From Mucilaginibacter pankratovii (lineage in GTDB: Bacteria > Bacteroidota > Bacteroidia > Sphingobacteriales > Sphingobacteriaceae): a stretch of DNA of 64,000 nt. The notes below the pieces were generated by a model. It ran no database searches. It saw only the letters and a list, made by a program, of their open reading frames with translations, and was not told the DNA's origin. The stretch is taken from NCBI RefSeq assembly GCF_014773265.1, contig NZ_JACWMY010000003.1:372001-436000 (forward strand). The letters run 5' to 3'. Shown here piece by piece: positions 53,390 to 62,162 of the stretch. Both the position numbers and the translations under genes were made by a program. How positions within the stretch are numbered: the first letter of the stretch is position 1; every line of letters starts with the position of its first letter.

Positions 53390-55663
53390 ATGAAAAAAAC
53401 ACTATTAGCCCTACTGGCATTTTTGCCGACCTTTGCATTTGCACAGGTTAATACCTCAAGTCTCGCCGACCTGGTGAACCCGTTAATGGGCTCCGATTCC
53501 AAGCCTTCCCTATCAAACGGAAATACCTATCCTGCGGTAGCACTGCCCTGGGGTATGAACACCTGGACACCACAAACCGGTAAAATGGGCAGCGGCTGGC
53601 AATACACTTATAACGCTGATAAGATCGTCGGCTTTAAGCAAACGCACCAGCCATCGCCCTGGATGAACGATTATGGCCAGTTTTCCATCTTCCCGGAAAC
53701 GGGCAAAATAAAACTGGAAGATACAGAACGCGCCAGTTGGTTTTCGCACAAAGCAGAGGTATCAAAACCCTATTATTACAGTGTTTACCTGGCCGACTAC
53801 GATATCACCACCGAAATTACGCCGACCGAGCGTGCCGCCAGCTTTAGGTTCACCTTCCCAAAAAGTGATAGCTCGCATATTGTAATAGATGCCTTTGATA
53901 AAGGCTCGTACATAAAGATCATCCCGCGTGAGAACAAAATAGTGGGTTACAGTACCCGCAACAGTGGTGCTGTGCCATCAAATTTTAAGAATTACTTTGT
54001 TATTTATATCGATAAACCTTTTACTGCCTCGGCCTGGCATAATAAGGATGTGGATGAAGGCAAGTTGGAATATACCGGCGACCATGCTGGTGCGGTTATC
54101 AGTTTTAAAACCAATAAAGGCGAGACAGTGAACCTGCGGGTAGCATCCTCCTTTATCAGCCAGGAACAAGCCGAGCTGAATTTAAAACGTGAGTTGGGTA
54201 ACGAAAGCTTCGAGGCTACCAAGCAAAAAGCGAAAACCGTTTGGAATAACACTTTAGGGCGGCTTAAGGTGGAAGGCGGTTCCGTTGATCAAACCCGTAC
54301 ATTCTATTCCTGCCTGTACCGGGCGCTCTTCTTCCCAAACCGGATGTACGAATTCGACGGTAAAAACCAAATAGTGCATTACAGCCCGTACACAGGTAAG
54401 GTAATGCCCGGCTATATGTTCGCCGGTACCGGTTTTTGGGACACCTTCAGGGCCTTGTATCCTTTCCTCAATCTCGTTTATCCATCAATGAGTAAAGAAA
54501 TGCAGGAGGGGCTACTGAACGATTATAAAGAAGGCGGCTGGCTGCCAGAGTGGAGCAGCCCGGGCTATGCGGATATAATGGTAGGCAATAACTCTGCATC
54601 GGTAGTTGCGGAGGCTTATTTAAAGGGCGGCCGCGGTTATGATATTCAAACACTTTACCAGGCCCTGCTGCATGGCGCAAATAATACCGGGCCCGATGCT
54701 ACCGGCCGGCGCGGCGTTGAATTTTACAACAGCCTTGGCTATGTGCCCTATGATGTAAAAATAAATGAGAATGCGGCCCGAACGCTGGAGTACGCTTACG
54801 ACGATTTTGCCATCTATAAACTGGGCAAAGCGCTGAACCGCCCTGCATCCGAAACGGAATTATACCGCAAGCGCGCCATGAACTACAAAAACCTGTTCGA
54901 CCCGGCAACGGGGCTGATGCGGGGTAAGAATAAGGACGGCAAATTTCAAAGTCCGTTTAACCCATTTAAGTGGGGCGATGCCTTTACGGAAGGCAACAGC
55001 TGGCATTACACCTGGAGCGTTTTCCATGATGTGCAGGGCTTGATCAATTTGATGGGTGGCAATCAAAAGTTTGTAAATAAGCTCGATTCGGTATTCATCC
55101 TTCCGCCCGTATTTGATGATAGCTATTACGGGCAGGTAATTCACGAGATAAGAGAGATGCAGATAGCGGGGATGGGGCAGTACGCGCACGGCAACCAGCC
55201 TATACAGCATATGGTTTACCTGTACAACTATGCAGGCCAGCCCTGGAAAACCCAGCAGCACGTGCGTGATGTGATGGACAAAATGTATAAACCAACACCC
55301 GATGGTTATTGCGGGGACGAGGATAACGGCCAAACGTCGGCATGGTACATCTTCTCGTCAATGGGTTTTTACCCGGTAACACCCGCCAGCGATCAGTATG
55401 TATTGGGTGCGCCACTGTTTAAAAAGATCACCGTGACACTGGAGAACGGTAAAACCATCATCATAAATGCCGCCAATAACAGCAGCACAAATCGCTATGT
55501 GAATAGCCTGAATGTGAATGGGAAGCCTTATAGTCTTAACTGGCTCGGCCATTCGGCTTTGCTGAAGGGGGCCACGCTCAATTTCGGTATGTCGGCGCAG
55601 CCTAATAAGCAAAAAGGCACACAGCCTGCAGACGCGCCTTACTCACTAACAAACGATAAATAA
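53390..55663 (+). CDS. GH92-family alpha-mannosidase
   Basis: A 757-residue exported enzyme (signal peptide to FAFAQ, about residue 19). The GH92 N-terminal domain LADLVNPLMGSDSKPSLSNG and AVALPWGMNTWTPQTG, HQPSPWMNDYGQFSIFP, then the (alpha/alpha)6 domain with FWDTFRALYPFLNLVYP, GWLPEWSSPGYADIMVG, EGNSWHYTWSVFHDV and the catalytic-region DEDNGQTSAWYIFSSMGFYPV. GH92 enzymes are calcium-dependent exo-alpha-mannosidases acting on alpha-1,2, 1,3 or 1,4 links of fungal mannan or N-glycans. Next gene GH76 starts 12 bases after the stop, so both are co-translated. Confidence 0.95.
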   Translation: MKKTLLALLAFLPTFAFAQVNTSSLADLVNPLMGSDSKPSLSNGNTYPAVALPWGMNTWTPQTGKMGSGWQYTYNADKIVGFKQTHQPSPWMNDYGQFSIFPETGKIKLEDTERASWFSHKAEVSKPYYYSVYLADYDITTEITPTERAASFRFTFPKSDSSHIVIDAFDKGSYIKIIPRENKIVGYSTRNSGAVPSNFKNYFVIYIDKPFTASAWHNKDVDEGKLEYTGDHAGAVISFKTNKGETVNLRVASSFISQEQAELNLKRELGNESFEATKQKAKTVWNNTLGRLKVEGGSVDQTRTFYSCLYRALFFPNRMYEFDGKNQIVHYSPYTGKVMPGYMFAGTGFWDTFRALYPFLNLVYPSMSKEMQEGLLNDYKEGGWLPEWSSPGYADIMVGNNSASVVAEAYLKGGRGYDIQTLYQALLHGANNTGPDATGRRGVEFYNSLGYVPYDVKINENAARTLEYAYDDFAIYKLGKALNRPASETELYRKRAMNYKNLFDPATGLMRGKNKDGKFQSPFNPFKWGDAFTEGNSWHYTWSVFHDVQGLINLMGGNQKFVNKLDSVFILPPVFDDSYYGQVIHEIREMQIAGMGQYAHGNQPIQHMVYLYNYAGQPWKTQQHVRDVMDKMYKPTPDGYCGDEDNGQTSAWYIFSSMGFYPVTPASDQYVLGAPLFKKITVTLENGKTIIINAANNSSTNRYVNSLNVNGKPYSLNWLGHSALLKGATLNFGMSAQPNKQKGTQPADAPYSLTNDK

Positions 55664-55674
55664 ATCATCTACCT

Positions 55675-56796
55675 ATGAAAAAAGTATTTTATGTAATGGC
55701 CATGAGCATGCTCATCACAGCCGTTAGCTGCAGTAAGGGTGCCGAAGGCACCAAGCCGGTCGATACCAAACCGGTAGACACTACCCCAACCTCCTTTACT
55801 GCTGCCGATGCTACCACCGCTTACACGGCCTTTAACCGGTATTTTTACAATGCCAGCGCCAGGCTGTATTACAGCACTACCCGCCGCGATGGCCTGGCCG
55901 CCATATGGACGCAGGCCATTTACTGGGACATGGCCATGAACGTTTACGAGCGAACCAAAGACCCGGCGCAAATGACCATGATAAACGATATGTACCAGGG
56001 CGGTTTTAACCAGTACGACGGTTATAACTGGGACAATACCACCACCTGGTTTATTTATGATGATATGATGTGGTGGGTAATGGCACTGGCCCGCGCCAAT
56101 CAGCTTACCGGCAATGATGTTTACCTGCAAAAAGCTAAAGCCGGTTTCAACCGCGTATGGAATGGATCTTATGACCCGGCAAACGGCGGCATGTTCTGGG
56201 ATTTTAAACATAGCGGCAAAAACGCTTGTATCAACTACCCAACGGTTATCGCGGCTATGCGGTTATACAAAATTACAGGAGATGCAAGTTACCTTGATAA
56301 AGCCAACTCCATTTACGCATGGTCGAAAACAAATCTGATGGAAGCCGCAACCGGCCGCATTGCCGATCATAAAATTGGCAATAATCCACCGGGATACGAG
56401 GATTACACCTACAACCAGGGCACCGCGATAGGCGCGGCTATCGCGCTCTATAAAGAGACAAAGGAAGTAAGCTACCTGGATGATGCCAAACTGGTGGCAG
56501 GCTACACCCAAACTAAAATGTGCAGCAACGGACTTTTGCCCGCCGAGGGCGATTTTAACGAGCAGGGCGTATTGAAAGCCATATTTGCCCAGTATATGAT
56601 GCAGCTAATAACCGATGGCGGCCAAAGCCAGTACCTGGATTGGGTACGTAGCAACATCAACACCGGCTGGAAAAACCGCGATACCGACAGGAACCTCACC
56701 TTTAGGAATTACGCTATCCACTGCCCAACCGGCGATATCCAATCTTACGAGGCAAGCAGCATTGTAACGTTTATGCAGCTTTGCCCTCCAAAATAG
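55675..56796 (+). CDS. GH76-family endo-alpha-1,6-mannanase
   Basis: A 373-residue lipoprotein (VSC lipobox, Cys19) that should sit on the cell surface or in the periplasm. GH76 (alpha/alpha)6 signs: FNRYFYNASARLYYS, WTQAIYWDMAMNVYE, the paired catalytic Asp129-Asp130 in TTTWFIYDDMMWWVMALA, NYPTVIAAMRLYKIT, YEDYTYNQGTAIGAAIALYK. GH76 cuts the alpha-1,6-mannose backbone of yeast or fungal mannan. With GH92 removing branches this defines the locus as alpha-mannan-directed. Last gene of the operon, followed by a terminator. Confidence 0.95.
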   Translation: MKKVFYVMAMSMLITAVSCSKGAEGTKPVDTKPVDTTPTSFTAADATTAYTAFNRYFYNASARLYYSTTRRDGLAAIWTQAIYWDMAMNVYERTKDPAQMTMINDMYQGGFNQYDGYNWDNTTTWFIYDDMMWWVMALARANQLTGNDVYLQKAKAGFNRVWNGSYDPANGGMFWDFKHSGKNACINYPTVIAAMRLYKITGDASYLDKANSIYAWSKTNLMEAATGRIADHKIGNNPPGYEDYTYNQGTAIGAAIALYKETKEVSYLDDAKLVAGYTQTKMCSNGLLPAEGDFNEQGVLKAIFAQYMMQLITDGGQSQYLDWVRSNINTGWKNRDTDRNLTFRNYAIHCPTGDIQSYEASSIVTFMQLCPPK

Positions 56797-56819
56797 TAAA
56801 TTCCATCACAACAATTGAG

Positions 56820-56854
56820 AAAGGCGCTCCCGTAAATGGGTAAGCGCTTTTTTT
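56820..56854 (+). terminator. Terminator of the mannan operon
   Basis: AAGGCGCTCCC (from 56821) pairs with GGGTAAGCGCTT (to 56849) with a small bulge, followed by TTTTTTT. Confidence 0.85.
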
Positions 56855-56893
56855 GTATGGATGAATTTAAAGCGGCAATGCAATTAATGCCGG

Positions 56894-56901
56894 TATATTT
56901 G
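56894..56901 (+). promoter_or_regulatory. -7 promoter box (TATATTTG)
   Basis: Matches TAnnTTTG, 23 bases before the ATG at 56924. Confidence 0.5.
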
Positions 56902-56923
56902 CGAATGAACACCGCCCCAGTTT

Positions 56924-57850
56924 ATGATCGAAAATAGCGACGAAGCAGCTTTGCAGGAAATCCGATCAGATCTGGGACCGGTACGTAGTAATACGCTTCT
57001 TTATCAGCCTAAGAACTTTAGCGCCCGTGTGGAAGCGCTGGACTTTATCGACTTCCACATTATTGGGCATATCGATGCGTTGATAACCCAAATAACCCCG
57101 CCGGATGAATTGCTTTTGTTAAGAAACGAAGCAGACAGAATAGTACAGGAACTCGGGCACATCAATAGTAATCTTTTTGAGGAACTCCGGGCAGCTATCC
57201 AAACAGGCACATATAAAGCAAAAGGCTTTAAAAGCCTTATAGAAGAATGCACAGACCTTGAATTAAGACCAGGTGGAGAACAAGAGATTGGCTACGATAA
57301 CCTTGATGTTTTTATGAATGGCTTGTTGCCCGGTCCCGCTATCCCCACGCCGGTACAAACACTGGAGGAGGGAATGGTTTACTATCAGAAAACACCGGCG
57401 AGAATTGTTTTTGAAATAATAGAGCAGATCCGATTTAACGGGAAGGATGTGTTTTTCGATATCGGTTCCGGACTGGGGCAGGTAGCCATGCTGGTAAACC
57501 TGCTTGCCGGTATCAAGGTTAAAGGCATTGAGTTTGAGCCTGCGTTTTGCACTTATGCAAGCGAAGTTGCCGGCACGCTTAATTTGCCTGATGTAGAATT
57601 TATGAATACCGATGCCCGGGAAGCTGATTATTCGAATGGTACCGTATTCTTTATGTACACGCCATTTAAGGGAACGATGCTGCTGCAGGTTTTAGATCGC
57701 TTAAAACAAGAGTCATTGCGGAGAGAAATTACGGTGATCACCTATGGACCCTGTACGCCCGAAGTAGCTTTACAAGGCTGGCTGTTTCCCGCCAGCTCGG
57801 TGGATGGGAGTATTTATAAATTAGCGGTTTTTACCAGCGAAATGATCTGA
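56924..57850 (+). CDS. Class I SAM-dependent methyltransferase, function unknown
   Basis: A 308-residue cytoplasmic protein. The first ~130 residues are helical without a recognised domain. The second half has a class I methyltransferase fold: glycine motif FFDIGSGLGQVAMLV at about 178-192, acidic strand IKVKGIEFEPAFC, VEFMNTDAREADY, and a strand FFMYTPFKGTMLLQVLDRL. This resembles DOT1-like or general methyltransferases; the substrate cannot be named. Own promoter, ended by a shared hairpin. Confidence 0.78.
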   Translation: MIENSDEAALQEIRSDLGPVRSNTLLYQPKNFSARVEALDFIDFHIIGHIDALITQITPPDELLLLRNEADRIVQELGHINSNLFEELRAAIQTGTYKAKGFKSLIEECTDLELRPGGEQEIGYDNLDVFMNGLLPGPAIPTPVQTLEEGMVYYQKTPARIVFEIIEQIRFNGKDVFFDIGSGLGQVAMLVNLLAGIKVKGIEFEPAFCTYASEVAGTLNLPDVEFMNTDAREADYSNGTVFFMYTPFKGTMLLQVLDRLKQESLRREITVITYGPCTPEVALQGWLFPASSVDGSIYKLAVFTSEMI

Positions 57851-57856
57851 AAAGAA

Positions 57857-57893
57857 AGCAATGGGAAGCAATGCGTTCCCATTGCTGTGGGCA
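57857..57893. terminator. Hairpin between convergent genes
   Basis: AGCAATGGGAA (57857-57867) pairs perfectly with TTCCCATTGCT (57876-57886). The T-rich side is better for the minus strand, so it mainly serves the azoreductase gene. Confidence 0.65.
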
Positions 57894-57894
57894 C

Positions 57895-58497
57895 TTAGTC
57901 TATAAGGATACTCTCAACACCCTTTTCTATGGCGGTCTCTTTTACGCCAGGTACCATGGAACCCTCTATCCTGAAAAAAGAGATATCAGCCATTCCCAGG
58001 AAGCTTAGTGTTGCCCGCAGGTAGGGTTCAATGAAGTCGAAAGCTTTCATCGGCCCTTCGGTATAAATCCCGCCCGATGTGATGGCTACGTATACCTTTT
58101 TGCCTTTTATCAGTCCCTCGGGGCCATTTTCATCATACTTAAAAGTAACTCCCGCGCGTGCAATATGGTCTATCCAGGCTTTTAGGGTCGAAGGGATCTG
58201 GAAGTTGTAAAGCGGTGCACCTATCACAATAATATCGGCATTCCTTATCTCCTGTATGGATTCGTCTGAATGCTTTATAGCGGCCTCGTGCTCGGGCGTT
58301 CTGTTTTCTGCCGGGGTAAAAAATGATGTCAGTTGCGCTTCCTCCAGGTGGGGAAATGGTTTTTTAGCCAGGTCTTTCTCCACTACAATGCTGCCCGGGT
58401 AGGTTTCTTTTATCTTGCTGATGATCGCGTTCCCCAGTTGGATGCTCAGCGAAGCGGCACCCCTCGGGCTCGAAATGATATGAAGTATTTTTTTCAT
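57895..58497 (-). CDS. azoR: FMN-dependent NADH-azoreductase
   Basis: A 200-residue flavodoxin-fold enzyme reducing quinones, azo compounds or other electrophiles with NAD(P)H. Features: phosphate loop ISSPRGAASLS at residues 8-18 for FMN, ADIIVIGAPLYNFQIPSTLKAWIDH (FMN isoalloxazine region), GKKVYVAITSGGIY. Divergent from an HxlR regulator with a palindrome in between, the standard arrangement for quinone- or aldehyde-responsive control. No signal peptide. Confidence 0.93.
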   Translation of the reverse strand: MKKILHIISSPRGAASLSIQLGNAIISKIKETYPGSIVVEKDLAKKPFPHLEEAQLTSFFTPAENRTPEHEAAIKHSDESIQEIRNADIIVIGAPLYNFQIPSTLKAWIDHIARAGVTFKYDENGPEGLIKGKKVYVAITSGGIYTEGPMKAFDFIEPYLRATLSFLGMADISFFRIEGSMVPGVKETAIEKGVESILID

Positions 58498-58560
58498 GTT
58501 GTTTATATTTTATGTGAACAAATCTATCTACATTTGCTTATAAAATATTAGTAGTATACA

Positions 58561-58580
58561 AAAGGTTAGTAGTAACCTTT
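58561..58580. promoter_or_regulatory. HxlR operator palindrome
   Basis: AAAGGTTA-GTAG-TAACCTTT is a perfect 20-bp inverted repeat in the divergent azoR/hxlR gap. Additional TTAGTA repeats flank it (around 58549 and 58584), suggesting cooperative binding. Confidence 0.65.
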
Positions 58581-58608
58581 CTGTTAGTAAGTTGAAAATA
58601 AGTAAGTT

Positions 58609-58962
58609 ATGAGTTATGTTGAGCCGGCTGGCAAAGAGTGTTCTGTTGCATTAACATCCATCGGCGATGCGTTGTATGTAATTGGCGGTAAGTGGAAATT
58701 ACGGGTAATACTCGCCCTGCGCGAGGGGAGCAAGCGTTTTAACGAGATCCAGCGGGCCATCGACGGCATTTCGGCAAGGGTATTATCCAGCGAACTGAAG
58801 GAGCTGGAGATGAATGGCTTTGTTACCCGGATTGTTCATACGCAGATCCCGGTGGTGGTAGAGTACCAGATAACGCCTTATGCCGATACGCTTGGCAATG
58901 TATTGCAGGCATTAGCAGAGTGGGGTGCCACGCACCGCGACAAACTGCGCCGCGAAAGGTAG
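58609..58962 (+). CDS. HxlR-family transcriptional regulator
   Basis: A 117-residue winged-helix regulator with the HxlR pattern: Cys11 near the N-terminus (EPAGKECSVALT), DALYVIGGKWKLRVILALREG, RFNEIQRAIDGISARVLSSELKELEMNGFV and VVEYQITPYADTLGNVL. In this family an N-terminal Cys often senses electrophiles such as quinones or formaldehyde; Cys11 is consistent. Likely controls azoR and itself through the palindrome between them. Confidence 0.9.
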   Translation: MSYVEPAGKECSVALTSIGDALYVIGGKWKLRVILALREGSKRFNEIQRAIDGISARVLSSELKELEMNGFVTRIVHTQIPVVVEYQITPYADTLGNVLQALAEWGATHRDKLRRER

Positions 58963-59037
58963 TTTGATAAAGCAATTGTTTGCTGCCTGTGTTTGTACAG
59001 GAATGCCGATATTTGCGGCATCGCTATAAATTAAACT

Positions 59038-60021
59038 ATGCCATCAGCCGAAAAACAAAAGCCCGCCGAGAAAGAAAGTTTGCATCCCCGCAATTTGCAC
59101 CGGGCAGGCTATGATTTTGATAAACTGATCAAGGCATCGCCTACCCTACGCCCGTTTGTTAAGCTGAATCAGTACGAGATCGAGTCGATTGACTTTGCCG
59201 ATGCGGAAGCGGTAAAAGAATTGAACCGGGCTTTGCTTAAATTATTCTACGGCATCAATTACTGGGACATCCCTGCGGGATACCTGTGCCCGCCAATACC
59301 CGGCCGCGCAGATTATATCCATTACATTGCCGATCTGCTGGCAGAAGGCTATGGCGGCGCTATCCCTACCGGGAAAAGCATTAAAGTTTTGGATATTGGT
59401 GTTGGCGCCAATTGCGTTTACCCGCTGATAGGCAACAGTGTTTACGGCTGGCAATTCACCGGTACCGATACCGACGCCGAGGCTATCCGCTGGGCAAATA
59501 AGATCGCGTCTGCAAACCCGGAATTGAGCTCATCTATTAAAATTCGTCCGCAAAGCAACAAGGCCAATATATTTAAAGGCGCAATTACGCAGGGCGAAAT
59601 ATTTGATATTACGATATGTAACCCGCCCTTTCATGCCTCGCTGAAAGACGCGCAGGCAGGTACATTAAAGAAACTGCAGAACCTGAATAATGGCAAACCG
59701 CAACAGCCGCAGCTAAACTTCGGGGGAAAAAATACCGAGCTATGGTATCCGGGCGGCGAGGTGGCGTTCATCCGCAACATGGTTGATCAGAGCGCGCTTT
59801 TTGCCGATAAGGTGCTGTGGTTCTCTACCCTCGTATCCAAAAAAGACACACTTGCTGCGGTATACCGCGCCTTAAGTAAAGTAAAAGCCATAGAGGTTAA
59901 AACCATCAATATGGCCCAGGGCCAAAAGGTGAGCCGCATTGTTGCCTGGACATTCCTGAGCGAGGCCGCGCAACGCACCTGGCGCAATACGTATTGGAAA
60001 GGCACGGAATCAAACATTTAA
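59038..60021 (+). CDS. rlmF: 23S rRNA (adenine(1618)-N6)-methyltransferase
   Basis: A 327-residue enzyme that methylates A1618 of 23S rRNA. Characteristic N-terminus LHPRNLHRAGYDFDKLI, SAM motif KVLDIGVGANCVYPLIG, TGTDTDAEAIRWANKI and the N6-methyltransferase motif NPPF in ITICNPPFHASLKDA. C-terminus FIRNMVDQSALFADKVLWF and LVSKKDTL fits RlmF well. Length matches the family. Confidence 0.96.
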   Translation: MPSAEKQKPAEKESLHPRNLHRAGYDFDKLIKASPTLRPFVKLNQYEIESIDFADAEAVKELNRALLKLFYGINYWDIPAGYLCPPIPGRADYIHYIADLLAEGYGGAIPTGKSIKVLDIGVGANCVYPLIGNSVYGWQFTGTDTDAEAIRWANKIASANPELSSSIKIRPQSNKANIFKGAITQGEIFDITICNPPFHASLKDAQAGTLKKLQNLNNGKPQQPQLNFGGKNTELWYPGGEVAFIRNMVDQSALFADKVLWFSTLVSKKDTLAAVYRALSKVKAIEVKTINMAQGQKVSRIVAWTFLSEAAQRTWRNTYWKGTESNI

Positions 60022-60086
60022 CATTGGTTCGGTAAGCAATACTCATAAAACATTCTTATTTTTAGCAATACCAATTAACCCGATAC

Positions 60087-61562
60087 GTGAGGCCCGGCAT
60101 TGCTGTAACCCTGTTTTTCCTGCTTTTTAATATGGTTGCTTTATGCAAGGCTGGCAACAGTTATGTAGTGAAGCCAGTTACCACCCAGCAGGATACTACA
60201 AAAAAGGACAGGCCCAAAAAAACAAACGCCTGCAATACCATTGGCAACCTTACCGGCAATACCTGTATTGGCAGCACGCTCACCGCCTCTGCTACCGACC
60301 CGATTGAATCTGTTGAGTGGATATACGAAAACACCACAACGGTTGCTAAGCAAGCCGCACAAAACACACCATACACCTTTAAAGCCGACATCGCCGGTAA
60401 GTACTTTGTTAAAATAGTTACCAAAGCCGGCTGCGAGATCAACTCCAATGCTATAACCATTACCAACCTTAAGGTGCCGGTGATTACGATCTCCACACGA
60501 TCTAATATTATTTGTGCGGAGTACCCTAACCCATCCTTTACCGGTGTGCCAACCTATAACGGCGATCGGGCAACCTATCAGTGGAAGGTAAATCATATCA
60601 ACGTTGGTCCGTTAGTTACTGATGTTAGCATACCATTTTCTCCGACAGGATTAAAAAAGGGGGATGAGGTGACTTGCGAAATGACGAGTACCGACGTGTG
60701 CATTACTACAAATGTGGTGCAAAGCAACCCTATTAGGATAGATGATATCCCGGCAGAGAACCCCTCGGTCAGTATTGAACGGAGCGATACAAAACCCTGC
60801 GCAGGGAGCGCCGTGGTGTTTACTGCTATCCCGGTGAACGGCGGAGATGCGCCTGATTACCAATGGTATGTAAACCTGGTGGCAGCCCCAAACGGGAATG
60901 CCAAAACATTTACATCAAGCCAGCTAAATGAGGGTGACAGGGTTACCTGTACCATGTACAGTAACGCGAAAGTATGCCAGGCAAGTACAACGGCTGCCAG
61001 TTTGCCGTATACGGTAACGCTTATCCCGCTGGTTACACCAAAAATAAGCATTACCCCCGTCTCGGTTGAAGCCGGCGTATCTATAACATACAAAGCAACA
61101 ATAGAAAACGCGGGAACCAGCCCTTTGTATCAATGGCAGATAAATGGCGTAAATGCGGGCTCGGGATCGGATACTTTCATCGCTTACAAGCTGGTACCCG
61201 GCGATTTGATCACCTGTGTTTTAACAAGCAATGCCGATTGTACCACCAGCGATATTGTTACTTCCGATCCTGTGGTGAACAATGCAACCATACCTTTTAG
61301 GCCAACCACAGCCAACTTGTTTACGCCCAATGGAGATGGCGTGAATGATACCTGGAGTTTTCCCGGGGTAGATGCTTTTAGAAATGCTAAAGTGAGGGTG
61401 TATAACCGTTATGGCCAGCAGGTATTCCATTCAACAGGTTATGTTGAGGAATGGAATGGAAAAACAAACGCCGGAAAACAATGTCCATCCGGCGTGTATT
61501 ATTATTTCATAAACCTCGATCAAACCCAAACCACCGCGGGTTCGGTTACCATTATCAGGTAA
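60087..61562 (+). CDS. Secreted Ig-like protein with type 9 (CHU_C) sorting domain
   Basis: A 491-residue protein with GTG start and a signal peptide (LLFNMVALCKAG). Four or five Ig-like/PKD-type segments follow, recognisable by repeats such as YQWKVN, YQWYVN, YQWQING and paired Cys (GDEVTCEMTSTDVC, GDRVTCTMYS). The C-terminal ~90 residues are the CHU_C gliding-motility domain (ANLFTPNGDGVNDTWSFPG, RVYNRYGQQVFHS, QCPSGVYYYFINL). This is a type B cargo of type 9 secretion, expected at the cell surface. Related in its C-terminus to the 31151-34852 protein. Ligand unknown. Confidence 0.88.
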   Translation: MRPGIAVTLFFLLFNMVALCKAGNSYVVKPVTTQQDTTKKDRPKKTNACNTIGNLTGNTCIGSTLTASATDPIESVEWIYENTTTVAKQAAQNTPYTFKADIAGKYFVKIVTKAGCEINSNAITITNLKVPVITISTRSNIICAEYPNPSFTGVPTYNGDRATYQWKVNHINVGPLVTDVSIPFSPTGLKKGDEVTCEMTSTDVCITTNVVQSNPIRIDDIPAENPSVSIERSDTKPCAGSAVVFTAIPVNGGDAPDYQWYVNLVAAPNGNAKTFTSSQLNEGDRVTCTMYSNAKVCQASTTAASLPYTVTLIPLVTPKISITPVSVEAGVSITYKATIENAGTSPLYQWQINGVNAGSGSDTFIAYKLVPGDLITCVLTSNADCTTSDIVTSDPVVNNATIPFRPTTANLFTPNGDGVNDTWSFPGVDAFRNAKVRVYNRYGQQVFHSTGYVEEWNGKTNAGKQCPSGVYYYFINLDQTQTTAGSVTIIR

Positions 61563-61567
61563 GCTAA

Positions 61568-61885
61568 TTATCCGGCTACCTTTTCGGCCTTTGGCTTAGT
61601 AGTTTTTGCTGCTTTTGGTTCAGCAGCAACAGTTTCTTTTACTACAGCAACTTCTTTAGCTTCAGTTGCTGCTTTGGCAAGAGTGTCTTTATCTACTTTA
61701 ACTTCTGCTGAAAGTTTTTTAGCTAAATTTTTAGCCGTTTTTTCAATTTCTTTTGTTGTTTTTTTGGAGGCGACACCAAGTTTTTCGGCTGCTTCTTTTA
61801 GTTGGGCAACAAGTGTTGCTTTAATAGTTTCGGTTGTGTTTTTCCGGGCGGATTTTACTAAGGCCTTCAGTTTATTTTTTTTCAT
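61568..61885 (-). CDS. Small Lys/Ala-rich histone H1-like protein
   Basis: A 105-residue protein with about 27 Lys and abundant Ala, Thr and Glu. First two thirds are predicted helix (KATLVAQLKEAAEKLG, KKTTKEIEKTAKNLAKKL), and the tail is disordered (EPKAAKTTKPKAEKVAG). This is the composition of bacterial H1-like (Hc1-type) nucleoid proteins, which bind DNA without sequence preference. Could also be a phasin-like protein. Convergent with the CHU_C gene, only 5 bases between stops. Confidence 0.65.
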   Translation of the reverse strand: MKKNKLKALVKSARKNTTETIKATLVAQLKEAAEKLGVASKKTTKEIEKTAKNLAKKLSAEVKVDKDTLAKAATEAKEVAVVKETVAAEPKAAKTTKPKAEKVAG

Positions 61886-62008
61886 AGCTGCGAATTATTG
61901 TGCAAAGATAGGTTACTGTAAGGTTAATCCAATGTTATCATTATGTTAAGCATATTATAAGTGCTTAACATTGACCCAATTAGGCACGCCTATTGCTATG
62001 TTATAATC

Positions 62009-62161
62009 ATGCAGATCAATTATTACGAAATCGGATTAGTGGCTCTACTGGCCGTAGGGGTGGTAATATGGTTAATAGTACGTAACCGTAAAGATGAAAA
62101 AGCGTTTGAAAAAGATGAGCTGACCGATACCATCGATTCATCTGACCCGGATAAGGAATAG
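62009..62161 (+). CDS. Tiny single-span membrane protein
   Basis: A 50-residue protein from the ATG at 62009 (a GTG at 61961 would add 16 unlikely residues). One membrane helix at about residues 8-25 (IGLVALLAVGVVIWLIV) is followed by an R-N-R-K basic stop and an acidic tail (DELTDTIDSSDPDKE). Not recognised. Its stop lies one base before the DUF47 stop on the other strand. Confidence 0.6.
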   Translation: MQINYYEIGLVALLAVGVVIWLIVRNRKDEKAFEKDELTDTIDSSDPDKE

Positions 62162-62162
62162 C

